DNA of 64,000 nt. Origin: JAVVHE01 sp038238915. Its GTDB lineage: Bacteria; Pseudomonadota; Alphaproteobacteria; Sphingomonadales; Sphingomonadaceae. Positions 17,437 through 27,309 of this stretch are shown here, one piece after another (within the stretch, counting starts at the first letter, position 1; the number at the start of each line of letters is the position of its first letter). A program made the translations under genes and the position numbers. Under the pieces are notes generated by a model. It made no database searches. It was not told the origin of the DNA and was given only the letters and a program-made list of their open reading frames with translations. The stretch spans positions 62,001-126,000 of the forward strand of contig JBBSFH010000007.1 of assembly GCA_038238915.1 (NCBI GenBank), written 5' to 3'.

Positions 17437-19221
17437 TCACCGCGTCGCCACCGCCAACCCATCACCACGCACATCGCCCGCCCCGCGCCAGCCGCCGCGC
17501 GTGCGCACCACCGCGTTCGTCTTCCCCGGGAGATCGGCGGCGACCGTCTGGTGGCCCATTGCTGCCAAACCGGGGGCGAGCGCTTCCAGCCGCGAACCGC
17601 GCTCGTAGGCGAGGCGCGCGCCGTTGGCGTAGAGCACAGGTTCGGCAATCGCATCCTCGATCGGCAGCCCCCAGTCGATTAGCGCGATTACCGTCTTGGC
17701 CACCTGCGCGATGATCGTCGCGCCCCCGGCTGCTCCCACGGCCGCGTACAGACTGCCATCGGGTGCATAGATCAGCGTGGGGGCCATCGAACTGCGCGGG
17801 CGCTTGCCGGGTTCGAGGCGATTGGGCGCGGGCGCTCCGGCGCGAACGGGCTGGAAATCGAAATCGGTCAGCTCGTTGTTGAGGAAGAAACCGCCCGTGA
17901 CCTGGCCCGAGCCGAAGATCGATTCGATCGTGGTCGTATAGCTCACCACATTGCCCGCCGCATCCGCGACTGCGATGTCGCTCGTGCCTGCGACTTCGTT
18001 GTCCGAAGCTGCGGGGGGCCGGGGTGCGCCGGGTGGCGTGCCTGCGGGCACGATCGGCATCGCGCGGTCCGCATCGATCAGTGCCGAGCGTGCGGCGATA
18101 TACACAGGATCGATCAACCCGTCGGTGGGCACCGCGGTGAAGCCCGGATCGGCGAGCCACGCCTCGCGATCGGCGTAGGCGAGCCGTTCGCTTTCGGCGA
18201 GCAGATGCCACGCGACCACACTGCCGCGACCCAGTCGCTTCAGATCGAAGCGTTCGAGCTGGCCCAGGATCTGGATCAGCGCGACGCCGCCCGACGACGG
18301 CGGACCGATACCGCACACGCGGTAGCCGCGATACTGCCCGCAGATGGGCGTGCGCTCGACTACGCGGTAGGCAGCAAGATCGGCGGGCGTAAATGGCACC
18401 GCGCCACGCGGCGCGTTGCTGACCGCGCGCGCGATCCCCTCGGCGATTGCCCCATGGTAGAATGCGTCCGGCCCGCCCGCCGCAATCTGCGCGAGCGTGG
18501 CGGCGAGCGCGGGATTGCGGACGCGTGCGCCCACCGGGAGCGGCGCGCCGTCCGGGCCGAGGAACAGTCGCGCGTTGGACGATGCGGCGACGATCTCGCG
18601 GCCATAGACGAGGATGGCGTGGAGGCGCGGGGTTACGAGGAAACCCTCGCGCGCGAGCCGGATCGCTGGCTGGAACAGCGCCGCCCAGGGTAATTTGCCA
18701 AAGCGCGCGTGCGCGGCGGCGATCAGCGCGACGGTGCCGGGCACGCCCACCGATCGTCCCCCCAAATGTGCTTCGCCAAAATCCATCGGCTTGCCGTCGG
18801 GACGCAAGAAGCGGTCGGCGCGCGCGGCGGCGGGTCCGCTCTCGCGCCCATCGAGCGTGACGATACGACCGGTCTTCGCATCGTGGATGACGAAGAAGCC
18901 CCCTCCCCCCAGCCCGCTCGATTGCGGCTCCACCACGGTCAGCGCGATCGCAATTGCACCCGCTGCATCGGCTGCGGTGCCGCCCATGCGGAGCATCTCC
19001 GCCCCGGCGGCGGCCGCACGCGGATCGGCCGCGCTGGCGACGGCGGTGCCGACCGCGACCGTGCTTGCGGGCGCGCGGCGGGCAACGGACGCGAGCGCGG
19101 AGCGCGGATCGGGAGCCACGCTGCCATCGCGTGCCACCGCCGGGCGTGCGGGGGTTGCGGTCTGCGCGGACGCGGCGAAGGGGAACGCGAACGTGAACGC
19201 GATCAGGGCGGAGCGGAGCAT
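17437..19221 (-). CDS. ggt: Gamma-glutamyltransferase
   Basis: 594 aa N-terminal nucleophile hydrolase, exported (signal peptide, residues 1-19, ending AASA). The large subunit carries the oxyanion-region motif SSGLGGGGFF and LDGRESGP. The precursor should self-cleave before the Thr in EVAGTSDIAVAD, where many homologues have TTH. A GPPSSGG motif precedes it, and SSMAPTL follows in the small subunit. It hydrolyses glutathione and gamma-glutamyl peptides in the periplasm. The His-to-Ser change after the nucleophile is mild and occurs in homologues. Confidence 0.93.
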   Translation of the reverse strand: MLRSALIAFTFAFPFAASAQTATPARPAVARDGSVAPDPRSALASVARRAPASTVAVGTAVASAADPRAAAAGAEMLRMGGTAADAAGAIAIALTVVEPQSSGLGGGGFFVIHDAKTGRIVTLDGRESGPAAARADRFLRPDGKPMDFGEAHLGGRSVGVPGTVALIAAAHARFGKLPWAALFQPAIRLAREGFLVTPRLHAILVYGREIVAASSNARLFLGPDGAPLPVGARVRNPALAATLAQIAAGGPDAFYHGAIAEGIARAVSNAPRGAVPFTPADLAAYRVVERTPICGQYRGYRVCGIGPPSSGGVALIQILGQLERFDLKRLGRGSVVAWHLLAESERLAYADREAWLADPGFTAVPTDGLIDPVYIAARSALIDADRAMPIVPAGTPPGAPRPPAASDNEVAGTSDIAVADAAGNVVSYTTTIESIFGSGQVTGGFFLNNELTDFDFQPVRAGAPAPNRLEPGKRPRSSMAPTLIYAPDGSLYAAVGAAGGATIIAQVAKTVIALIDWGLPIEDAIAEPVLYANGARLAYERGSRLEALAPGLAAMGHQTVAADLPGKTNAVVRTRGGWRGAGDVRGDGLAVATR

Positions 19222-19260
19222 GGGGGCGTTAGGCGGGGGCGCGACGCCGAGGTCAAGCGC

Positions 19261-20331
19261 CTACCCCGCGTTTGTCTCCGACGCACGGGCGTGGGCGTCC
19301 ACACCCACCGCGTCCGCAACACTGGCGAACCCGTCCCGCTCCAGCAGTGCAGCCAGGTCGCGTTTGATGCGCGTCACGAGGCCCGGCCCGCCATAGACCA
19401 GTCCGGTGTAGAGCTGCACCGCGTCTGCTCCGGCGCGCAGTTTGGCGTAGGCGGCCGCGCCGCTATCGATCCCGCCGACGCCGATCAGCGCGATGCGCCC
19501 GAGCGTGATGCGCCGCAGCCGGGCGAGCACCTGGGTGGAGCGCGCGAACAGCGGCGCACCCGACAGGCCGCCCATCTCGGCGGCGTGAGGTGAACGCAAC
19601 GTCTGCGGCCGCGCGATCGTGGTGTTGGTGGCGATCAGCCCGTCCACCCCGCGCGCGAGTGCGAGTTCGGCAATCGCATCGATCTCGGCATCTTCCAGAT
19701 CGGGTGCGATCTTGACGAAGATCGGCGGCATCGCAGCCGGTCTCGCGGCGCGGGCGCGATCGATCAGCGGACCGAGCGTATCGACCGTCTGCAACGCACG
19801 AAGCCCCGGCGTGTTGGGCGAACTGATGTTGATCGTCAGGTAGTCGGCAACATCCGCCATCGCCGACACGCCCGTTACGTAATCCGCCGTACGATCCGCC
19901 GCATCCTTGTTCGCGCCGATGTTTACGCCGACGATCCCCGCTCCGCGCGCCGCCAGCCGCGCGTGCGCCGCGATTTGGCCTCCGTTGTTGAAGCCAAGCC
20001 GATTGATGACCGCGCGGTCCCCGACCAGCCGCGCCACGCGCGGGCGCGGGTTGCCTGGCTGGGCGAGCGGGGTGAGCGTTCCGACCTCGACGAAGCCGAA
20101 CCCCATGCGCAGCAGAACACCAGACGCGCGCGCATCCTTGTCGAAACCCGCCGCGAGGCCGATCGGATTGGGTAGCGCAAGCCCTGCCAGCCGTGTGGCA
20201 AGGATCGGCGGATCGAGCGGCGCGACGGGCCCCAGACCGGCTTCGAGCGCGGCGATCGTGAGCGAATGCGCGCGTTCGGCGTCGAGCAGAAACATCAGTC
20301 GCCGTACGACGGGCCATGCGTCGAGGCTCAA
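19261..20331 (-). CDS. pyrD: Dihydroorotate dehydrogenase (quinone), class 2
   Basis: 356 aa FMN enzyme of pyrimidine synthesis, membrane-associated through its N-terminal helix. Motifs include LPNPIGLAAGFDK, VGTLTPLAQPGNPRPR, NINISSPNTPGLR-like sequence with catalytic Ser, and LIGVGGIDSG. The start is probably the TTG at 20331, which overlaps the TGA of the upstream gene (TTGA) and restores the full N-terminal helix; an ATG at 20295 would remove it. Confidence 0.94.
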   Translation of the reverse strand: MSLDAWPVVRRLMFLLDAERAHSLTIAALEAGLGPVAPLDPPILATRLAGLALPNPIGLAAGFDKDARASGVLLRMGFGFVEVGTLTPLAQPGNPRPRVARLVGDRAVINRLGFNNGGQIAAHARLAARGAGIVGVNIGANKDAADRTADYVTGVSAMADVADYLTINISSPNTPGLRALQTVDTLGPLIDRARAARPAAMPPIFVKIAPDLEDAEIDAIAELALARGVDGLIATNTTIARPQTLRSPHAAEMGGLSGAPLFARSTQVLARLRRITLGRIALIGVGGIDSGAAAYAKLRAGADAVQLYTGLVYGGPGLVTRIKRDLAALLERDGFASVADAVGVDAHARASETNAG

Positions 20332-22073
20332 TCGTTCACCAATCGGCCGCCCAGGCGTTCAGCCAGATATTCGAGCGAGGCAATCCGGCGGTAGAGGCCC
20401 GCGTCTCCCATTACGCGGTCCATGACGAAGAAGCGCGCCATTGCCGGGAAATGGAGATCGATCACCCTGCCGAGGAAAGCGGGGCTGATCAGCCCGCCAT
20501 GCTCGTCCTCCACCGATCCCAGCCAGCGGCGCACGCCGTAACTCCGCTGGCGCACCCATGGCGGACGGATCACGGTCTGCCACTCTTCGCGCGCGTGTGC
20601 ACGGCCGGGCGGTCCGGTGAAATCATGGCCATAGGCGGACATGTGCCGCGCTAGCGCCGGATCGATGTGGTTGAGCAGCATCGCCTCGAACCGACCCGCG
20701 CGCTTGAGCGCCATCGGGATGCGCAGCGCATCCTCGACCATCGGCCAATGGAGGAAGGGCATCAGATACCCGCCATGCCGCCCGACAAGGCTCACCTCGC
20801 GCCCGAAAAAGGCACGGCACCGCTCGCGCGGGTAAAGCTGTTCCACTTCGGTGCGCGTCAGCCGATCACTGGCGGCGTGGCCGAGCGCGCGCGCCAGCTT
20901 GGATTCGATCGCGCCCACAAACGCGCGCGCATCGAAGCGCGCAGTGGTATCGGCGCGCACGTACCGCGCAAAGAAGGCGAGCGCGACATCGCGTGCGTGC
21001 AGCGAACGATCGGGCAGGTAGAAGAAGTTGCGGAAGACTTCCCCACAACCGCCCGATACCGCGAGCTGGCCATCCATGTTGCGCGCGTGGCGCGCGTGCG
21101 CGTTGCCGCCATTATCGAACAGGCCGCCATCGGTGACCAACGCGTCGGTCTCGTTGAAATTCTGCTCGACAATCGCTGGAAACTGATCGGGCGTAATCGC
21201 CGCGAACGCGGGCTTGTTGAAGACTTCGACTTCGAAGCCCTCCGCCTTCCCTACCGCGACTGCGATCCGCGCATCGTCATCCTCGGGCCCGCCATAGACA
21301 TAAACGTGCGGCCGCACGCCTCGCGCGCGCAACAGCGCCAGCGCCAGACGCGAATCGAGCCCGCCTGAAAGCGGGCATTGCATCCGGTTGCCATAGGCAC
21401 GAACGAATGGCTCGACCACGCGATCGAGTGCGGCTGCGGTCCGCTGCAACCGCTCCGCATCGGGCACCGCGTCGGGTTCCCGTGGCAGGGGCTTGGCGAC
21501 GGCGTGGTGCCGCACGGTCTCCCCCAGCTCGAGCTGCACGAGTGGCCCGAGGCGGTGGACCCCGGCGATGACCGTATCGTTGCCGATGGGAAAGACGTTA
21601 AACGCGAACTCGTATACGCCCTGCACGTCCCAGTGGACGCGCGGCTGCGCCTCGATCGTCGCGAGGAACGAGGTGGAGAGCGTCTCGAACGCGTCGTCGT
21701 GGAAAAGCTGGAAGGCGCCGAAGTAGTCGGTAAGCGCATAGGTCCGCCCCGCCTTGTGCACCACGAGCGCAAACTGGCCCGAGAGCTTGCTCCAGTCGAA
21801 TGCGGGGAAGCGGAAATCGCCGAGCAGCGCCGCGAGGCCAAGCTCGCCAACCTCCCCGTCATAGACCAGCGTCCCGGCGGCGGCGGCGAAATCCTCGCCC
21901 ACGCGCGCGATCATCGATGGGCCGCCGTGGATATATTCGACGTGAAAGCCGCGATACCTCAGAGTTTCGATGTCCGAAAAGCGGGTAAAGCCGTGCGAGA
22001 CGAAGCGTACCCGCGCCGCCGCAAGCCGCTCGTCGCAACCCCTGCCCGCGCGTGTAAGGTGGAAGCCAGCCAT
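20328..22073 (-). CDS. Asparagine-synthetase-like amide ligase lacking the N-terminal Cys
   Basis: 581 aa. The C-terminal half has the ATP-pyrophosphatase loop CPLSGGLDSR at about residue 235, as in asparagine synthetase B. The N-terminal half looks like the glutaminase fold but begins MAGFHLTR, with no Cys at position 2, so it probably cannot use glutamine by the normal route. GGGGGGAG precedes the ATG at 22073. Relatives act in polysaccharide decoration, antibiotic ring closure and lasso-peptide cyclisation. The divergent neighbour is a glycosyltransferase, which favours a cell-surface role, but no lasso precursor or protease is nearby. Confidence 0.75.
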   Translation of the reverse strand: MAGFHLTRAGRGCDERLAAARVRFVSHGFTRFSDIETLRYRGFHVEYIHGGPSMIARVGEDFAAAAGTLVYDGEVGELGLAALLGDFRFPAFDWSKLSGQFALVVHKAGRTYALTDYFGAFQLFHDDAFETLSTSFLATIEAQPRVHWDVQGVYEFAFNVFPIGNDTVIAGVHRLGPLVQLELGETVRHHAVAKPLPREPDAVPDAERLQRTAAALDRVVEPFVRAYGNRMQCPLSGGLDSRLALALLRARGVRPHVYVYGGPEDDDARIAVAVGKAEGFEVEVFNKPAFAAITPDQFPAIVEQNFNETDALVTDGGLFDNGGNAHARHARNMDGQLAVSGGCGEVFRNFFYLPDRSLHARDVALAFFARYVRADTTARFDARAFVGAIESKLARALGHAASDRLTRTEVEQLYPRERCRAFFGREVSLVGRHGGYLMPFLHWPMVEDALRIPMALKRAGRFEAMLLNHIDPALARHMSAYGHDFTGPPGRAHAREEWQTVIRPPWVRQRSYGVRRWLGSVEDEHGGLISPAFLGRVIDLHFPAMARFFVMDRVMGDAGLYRRIASLEYLAERLGGRLVND

Positions 22074-22227
22074 CAGCGTCTCCCCCCGCAACGCGCAGAA
22101 TGATCGAAGAAAATTTGCATCCTGCTGCCCCGCTTGCCCCGGAACCGCCCCTTAAGCCAAGCTCCCCGGACACCAAATCCCTTACGCGCCTTGTTCGCGC
22201 CATCCCCCACATGCGAGGGGCCCCACG

Positions 22228-23361
22228 ATGCGTCCCCGGATCCTCCATCTGCATTCCACTTTCAACCTTGGTGGAAAGGAGGCGCGCGACGTCGATCTGA
22301 TGAACGCTTGGGGCGACACACTAGAACACACGATCGTTTCTTCGGTTCCGGGTGCGATTGCGGCGTGCGATCTGATCGGCGCAAACGTGCCCGTGATGGT
22401 CGCCGAAGATCCGCCGCCGCTCGCGGGCGCACCCTCGACCTCGCGCCTGCGTTCTGTCGCTCGCTGGGTGCTGGAGGGCAATTTCGATCTGGTGCTGAGC
22501 TTCAACTTTGGCGCGATGGATGCGGTGCTTGCTCGCCGTGTGTTCGGTGGTCCACCGCTGGTCCACCACGAGGACGGGTTCAACGAAGACGAACTCGTCC
22601 GCCAGAAGCCCGCGCGCCGATGGCTGCGCCGCCTCGCGCTCCCTGCCGTGCACTCGCTCGTTGTGCCCAGCCGCAATCTGGAGCGGATCGCCGCCGAAAC
22701 CTGGAACCGGGCTGCGATTTATATCCCAAACGGCATCGAGATGGCGCGGTTCGAAACGGCGCCCGCTCCCGATGCGATTCCGGGGCTGGTGCGGCGCGAA
22801 GGCGAAGTGATCGTGGGTACGCTCGCGGGGCTGCGTCCGGTCAAGAACCTGACCCGGCTGGTGCGCGCCTTCGCCGATGCGACCGCGCGCGTGCCGGACG
22901 TGCCCGCGCGCCTCGTGATCGTAGGTCGTGGACCTGACGAAGAGCGCATCCGGGCAGACGCCGGGCGCCTCGGGCTTGGCGATCGCCTGATCATGCCGGG
23001 CTTCCTTCCCCATCCGCACCGCTATGTGGGCCTGTTCGACGTGTTCGCGCTCTCGTCTGATAGCGAGCAGTTTCCGATCAGTCTGGTCGAGGCGATGGCG
23101 GCGGGGTTGCCTGCGGTTTCGACGCGCGTGGGCGATGTGGCCGAGATCGTGGCGGCGGCCAACGCGCCCTTCCTAGCCGAAGCTGCGGACGAGCCTGCGC
23201 TCGGCTCGGCGCTGGCCGTGCTGATCGCGGACGCGGGGCTGCGCGCGTGCGTGGGCGCGGAGAACCGGGCGAAGGTTGCGGCCCAATACACGCGCGCGGC
23301 GATGGTGGCGCGCTATGCGCAGGTGTATGGCGCTGCGATGGGACGGCCGTTGATCGGCTAA
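22228..23361 (+). CDS. Family 4 glycosyltransferase
   Basis: 377 aa with the GT-B fold. The N-terminal acceptor domain starts HLHSTFNLGGKEARDV. The C-terminal donor domain has GLRPVKNLTRLVRAF, VGRGPDEERI, and the sugar-nucleotide motif SEQFPISLVEAMAAGLP with the paired Glu residues. It should transfer a sugar from a nucleotide donor, perhaps to a surface polysaccharide or lipid. It is divergent from the asparagine-synthetase-like gene, 154 bases apart. The sugar and acceptor are not known. Confidence 0.9.
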   Translation: MRPRILHLHSTFNLGGKEARDVDLMNAWGDTLEHTIVSSVPGAIAACDLIGANVPVMVAEDPPPLAGAPSTSRLRSVARWVLEGNFDLVLSFNFGAMDAVLARRVFGGPPLVHHEDGFNEDELVRQKPARRWLRRLALPAVHSLVVPSRNLERIAAETWNRAAIYIPNGIEMARFETAPAPDAIPGLVRREGEVIVGTLAGLRPVKNLTRLVRAFADATARVPDVPARLVIVGRGPDEERIRADAGRLGLGDRLIMPGFLPHPHRYVGLFDVFALSSDSEQFPISLVEAMAAGLPAVSTRVGDVAEIVAAANAPFLAEAADEPALGSALAVLIADAGLRACVGAENRAKVAAQYTRAAMVARYAQVYGAAMGRPLIG

Positions 23362-23963
23362 TCGCGGGCGAAAATCTCTTGCGACGATATTTCGAGCGGC
23401 GGACCGGTGAGCCTGAGCGTTGCGCCGGGAAGAAAGCTCTCGTTGTGCCACTCACGCTCGCCCAGGCGCTCCCACGTCTCGAACGTGCGTGGTACCGGAT
23501 CGACATAAACGATCGATCGGACGGACACAATTTCCTTATACTCGGCGAGCTTGCGAGACAGATCGGACGCACGGGTCGATGGCGAAAGCACCTCGAACAC
23601 GGCAAGAGGAAAGCGAAGCGCACGATATTCGTCATCCCTGAAGTCGAGATCGCGCGGGTCGCAGTAAACGCCGATGTCAGGAAGCCGCGCCGTGTCTTCG
23701 CGGGTCTGCAAAACGGCATCGCTTCCGATAGTGATGCAGCCGCGCCCACGAAGGCGCGTCGTAAGCGCGACGAGGAGATTACCCGAAACCTTGGCGTGCC
23801 ACGTCGTCCCCCCCGCCATCGCAACCGTTCGGCCGTCGCGAACGAGTGGCTCGCCGGCGAGCTTCGGCACGCCGCTTTCAAGCTCGTAGCGCAGTCCGTC
23901 CTCCGGCTCCCACCGCAAGAACTCTTCAACGCTCATCGGCAGGGGCTGCGCGAGGCTTGCCAT
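23358..23963 (-). CDS. Uma2-family (DUF820) putative endonuclease
   Basis: 201 aa PD-(D/E)XK-fold protein. Catalytic residues are visible in LPDIGVYCDPRD and in VFEVLSPSTRASDLSRKLAEY (Glu plus the Lys further along). The N-terminal MSVEEFLRWE is typical. Uma2 proteins are abundant in cyanobacteria and scattered elsewhere; their function is unproven, although a nuclease role is inferred from the fold. The start is uncertain, with ATG at 23963 or 23936. The gene ends in a CTAA shared with the glycosyltransferase stop. Confidence 0.88.
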   Translation of the reverse strand: MASLAQPLPMSVEEFLRWEPEDGLRYELESGVPKLAGEPLVRDGRTVAMAGGTTWHAKVSGNLLVALTTRLRGRGCITIGSDAVLQTREDTARLPDIGVYCDPRDLDFRDDEYRALRFPLAVFEVLSPSTRASDLSRKLAEYKEIVSVRSIVYVDPVPRTFETWERLGEREWHNESFLPGATLRLTGPPLEISSQEIFARD

Positions 23964-24019
23964 GCCGCACCACATAGCGCACCCGCGCCGCCGACCCAAC
24001 CGCGCCGGAGCCGCCCACG

Positions 24020-25003
24020 ATGAGCCAAGTCCTCGACCGCGTCCTCGTGCTCGAAATGGTGCGCGTCACCGAATATGCCGCGATCGCGGCCTCCCGCCTG
24101 ATCGGGCGCGGCGACGAGAAGGCGGCGGATGCGGCGGCGGTCGAAGCGATGCGCGACGCGCTGAACGCGCTCGATTTCGATGGCACGGTGGTGATCGGCG
24201 AAGGCGAGCGCGACGAGGCACCGATGCTGTACATCGGCGAGCGGGTGGGCAAGCGCTCGCCCGGCGCGCCCAAGATCGATATCGCGCTTGATCCGCTGGA
24301 GGGCACAACGCTCACCGCCAAGGCGCTGCCCAATGCGCTGGCGGTGCTGGCGATCGCCGAGGAGGGCGGGCTGCTGAACGCGCCCGATACGTATATGGAT
24401 AAGATCGCAGTCGGCCCCGGCCTGCCCGACGGCGTCGTCGACTTGCGCCGCAGTGTGAGCGAGAACGTGCGCGCGCTGGCGTTTGCCAAGCAGGTCCGCC
24501 CCGATCAGATCACTTCGCTGGTGCTCGATCGCCCGCGCCATGCGGACTTGATCGCGGAACTTCGCGCGCTGGGTTGCAGCGTCCATTTGATCCCCGATGG
24601 CGACGTGGCGGGCGCGATCGCCACCACCAACCCCGATAGCGGAATCGATCTCTACATCGGCCAGGGCGGCGCGCCCGAAGGTGTGCTCGCCGCTGCCGCG
24701 CTGCGCTGCACGGGGGGCCAGTTCCAGGGGCGGCTGGTGTTCAGGAACGACGACGAGCGCGCACGCGCCCACAAGGTTGGCATCACCGATCTCGACCGCG
24801 TGTACGGGCTGACCGATCTGGCGCGTGGCGACGTGATCTTCGCCGCCACCGGCGTCACCGATGGCGCGGTGCTCGGCGGAGTGAAGCGCAAGCCCAACGG
24901 GCGCATCCTGACCGAATCGGTGGTGATGCGCTCGTCCACCGGAACCGTGCGCTGGGTGCGCGGCGATCGGCAGGGCGAACCGCTCGCCGCACGGCAGGGG
25001 TGA
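24020..25003 (+). CDS. glpX: Fructose-1,6-bisphosphatase, class II
   Basis: 327 aa metal-dependent phosphatase of gluconeogenesis. Signature stretches are AIAASRLIGRGDEKAAD near residue 21, VIGEGERDEAPML (metal and phosphate site), ALDPLEGTTLTAK (DPLEGT), and GQGGAPEGVLAAAALRC. The following peptidase gene begins in its stop codon (GTGA). It is divergent from the Uma2 gene with only 56 bases between them. Confidence 0.95.
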   Translation: MSQVLDRVLVLEMVRVTEYAAIAASRLIGRGDEKAADAAAVEAMRDALNALDFDGTVVIGEGERDEAPMLYIGERVGKRSPGAPKIDIALDPLEGTTLTAKALPNALAVLAIAEEGGLLNAPDTYMDKIAVGPGLPDGVVDLRRSVSENVRALAFAKQVRPDQITSLVLDRPRHADLIAELRALGCSVHLIPDGDVAGAIATTNPDSGIDLYIGQGGAPEGVLAAAALRCTGGQFQGRLVFRNDDERARAHKVGITDLDRVYGLTDLARGDVIFAATGVTDGAVLGGVKRKPNGRILTESVVMRSSTGTVRWVRGDRQGEPLAARQG

Positions 25004-26496
25004 TTGCGCGCGCACTCCGCCGTGCCGCGCTTGCGCTAGGTTCGTTGGGGGTGCTTGGCGCTGGCGTCGCGCCGACGCCCGCGCCGTGGGAAGCGCTGGC
25101 GATCGCGGACGTCGATGCCATTCATCAAAGCGTGCTCGGCTTGCATCCCGCGATGCGCGATGCCGCCAACCCGGGCTTTCCCGCAGAGCTAGAACGCGTC
25201 TATGCGGCGGCAACCGCGCGTGCCCGCGCCGCACGCTCCTACGCCGATTGGCGCGCCGCCACGCAGGGCTTTATGCTCGCCTTCCGCGATGGGCATAGTT
25301 TTTACCGCCCGCTGCTCGAACCCGCGCGCGTGCGCTGGCCCGGCTGGTCGATCGATTACCGTGCGGGCCGGTGGGTGGTGCGTCGCCCGGCAGGCGTGTC
25401 CAGCCACGCGCCCGCCAGCCCGCCCGAAGGTGCAATCGTGATCGGGTGCGACGGCGTGCCCATCGAAACGCTTCTCCGCCAGCGGCTCGATCTCGTCGAG
25501 GCGGACTGGTCAAAGCTCCCCGAACGGATCCGCTATTCGCACCGGCTGCTGATCGATCCGGCACTCGCTGGGCCGCCGCCGCTCGCGCATTGTACCTTCG
25601 GCGGTGCGACGGGACCGTATGAGGTCAAGCTCGATTGGCAGATCGAACTCTGGCCGACGCTTGTTGCGGGTCTTGCGCCGATCCGCCGCTACGCGGCTGA
25701 CGATGGGATCGCCGCGCGCTGGCTACCCGGCGGCGCGTTGTGGCTGCGCCTGTCCACCTTCGGCGACGAGGATCGGCTGGCGAAGTTCGCCGCCGATCTC
25801 GCCGCGCAGCAGCCGCGCGTTACCGCCGCGCGCTATGTGGTGTTCGATGTTCGCGGCAATCGCGGCGGAAGCTCGAACTGGGGTTCTACCTTGGGCGAGA
25901 TCGTGTGGAGCAAGGCGGCCACCGACGCGCTCGGCGAACCGTCGCTCGGCAAATTCTGGCGCGCCTCGCCCGCCGCCGCGGCCGAGGTCCGCGCGACCGC
26001 TACAGGCTTCCGCGCGAGGGGGCCCGCCTTCAAGGATGTTGCGGACTATTGGGACAGCATCGCGCAACTGATCGAGCACGCGCCCGATGGAGACCGCGCG
26101 CTGGTCTCCGATCCCTGCTGCACTCCGGCGCCCGCTCCCGCCGCCAAACCCTCGCCGCCCGCCAAAGCGCGCCCGGTGTTCGTGCTGACGGACGCAGGCT
26201 GCTTCAGCAGCTGCGTGCTCGTGGTCAACCAACTGCGTCGCCTGGGCGCGGTGCAGATCGGCGAACCCACCGGCCGCAACGCCGAATATGGCGAGGACGC
26301 GGGGCCGTTGACGCTCCCATCGGGCCTCGCGCGCTATTACGTGCCGCTCTCGATCATCCGGCAGCGCGACGCGGACCTTGGCGCGGGGCCGCCCGACCGC
26401 GTCTGGCAAGGCGCGATCGACGATACGGCGGCAATCGAGGCGTGGGTTGCCGGGATGGTGCCACCCGCCTTGGACGCAGCCGCCGCCGCGCGCTAA
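25000..26496 (+). CDS. S41-family-like peptidase, exported
   Basis: 498 aa from a GTG. The N-terminus is a signal-like hydrophobic stretch (ALALGSLGVLGAGVA). A helical domain with DGHSFYRP precedes a core with VFDVRGNRGGSSNWG and the probable nucleophile segment FVLTDAGCFSSCVLVVNQLR, which matches the position of the catalytic Ser in tail-specific proteases. No PDZ domain is obvious. It probably trims or degrades peptides in the periplasm. Co-translated with glpX, though no shared function is evident. Confidence 0.78.
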   Translation: MIARALRRAALALGSLGVLGAGVAPTPAPWEALAIADVDAIHQSVLGLHPAMRDAANPGFPAELERVYAAATARARAARSYADWRAATQGFMLAFRDGHSFYRPLLEPARVRWPGWSIDYRAGRWVVRRPAGVSSHAPASPPEGAIVIGCDGVPIETLLRQRLDLVEADWSKLPERIRYSHRLLIDPALAGPPPLAHCTFGGATGPYEVKLDWQIELWPTLVAGLAPIRRYAADDGIAARWLPGGALWLRLSTFGDEDRLAKFAADLAAQQPRVTAARYVVFDVRGNRGGSSNWGSTLGEIVWSKAATDALGEPSLGKFWRASPAAAAEVRATATGFRARGPAFKDVADYWDSIAQLIEHAPDGDRALVSDPCCTPAPAPAAKPSPPAKARPVFVLTDAGCFSSCVLVVNQLRRLGAVQIGEPTGRNAEYGEDAGPLTLPSGLARYYVPLSIIRQRDADLGAGPPDRVWQGAIDDTAAIEAWVAGMVPPALDAAAAAR

Positions 26497-26529
26497 GCCC
26501 GGTACCTCGGAGCCCGCGAAGGAGCGCCA

Positions 26530-27309
26530 ATGCCCCCCTACCAGAATGTCCTCCTCGAGCAGCGCGGTCGCGTATGCGTGATCACGATGAACCGGCCCGA
26601 CGCGCTGAACGCGTATAACCGCGCCTATTCGGCCGAACTGCAACACGCGATTCGCGCGGCGGACGACGATGCCGCGACGGGGGCGATTGTCTTCACCGGC
26701 GCGGGCAAGGCGTTCGCGGCGGGGGCGGACATCAAGGAGATGGCCGATCTCGATTTCGCGCAGGCCTACCGGACCGAGTTCATCACCGCGACCTGGGAGG
26801 AACTGACGCGCACGCGCAAGCCCGTGATCGCGGCGGTGAACGGCTTCGCGCTGGGCGGCGGCTGCGAATGGGCGATGATGTGCGACATGATCTTCGCCGC
26901 CGATACCGCGAAGTTTGGCCAGCCCGAAATCAAATTGGGCGTCATCCCCGGCAGCGGCGGCACGCAGCGGCTGACGCGCCTGGTGGGGCGCACGGTGGCG
27001 ATGGACCTGATCCTGACCGGGCGGATGATCGATGCGGCGGAGGCACTGCGGATCGGCCTGGTGAGCCGGGTCTATCCGGCGGCCGAACTGATGTCCGAAA
27101 CGCTGAACGTGGCCGAGCAGATCGCCAACATGGGCCTGCTGGCGACGATGGCCGCCAAGGAAGCGATCAACCGCGCCGAAGAGATCGGGCTGGCAGAAGG
27201 CGTGCGCTTCGAGCGGCGGCTGTTCCACGCGCTGTACGGAACGTCGGACCAGCGCGAGGGGATGGCGGCGTTTGTGGAGAAGCGCGAGGCGCGGTTCAAC
27301 GTTGGGTGA
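26530..27309 (+). CDS. Enoyl-CoA hydratase (crotonase family)
   Basis: 259 aa. Oxyanion-hole segments AAGADIKEM and LGGGCEWAMMCD are intact. The two catalytic Glu positions are present (GGGCE, and QPEIKLGVIPGSGGTQRL). It should hydrate trans-2-enoyl-CoA in beta-oxidation, although the crotonase family is broad. An A/G-rich site (GGAGCGCCA) lies just before the ATG. It starts 33 bases after the S41-like gene on the same strand and may be part of that transcript. Confidence 0.93.
   Translation: MPPYQNVLLEQRGRVCVITMNRPDALNAYNRAYSAELQHAIRAADDDAATGAIVFTGAGKAFAAGADIKEMADLDFAQAYRTEFITATWEELTRTRKPVIAAVNGFALGGGCEWAMMCDMIFAADTAKFGQPEIKLGVIPGSGGTQRLTRLVGRTVAMDLILTGRMIDAAEALRIGLVSRVYPAAELMSETLNVAEQIANMGLLATMAAKEAINRAEEIGLAEGVRFERRLFHALYGTSDQREGMAAFVEKREARFNVG

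Noticed and set aside
22100..22300. Possible lasso-peptide precursor near the asparagine-synthetase-like gene
   Set aside because: The small frame has no leader/core pattern, overlaps the glycosyltransferase start, and no lasso protease gene is present.
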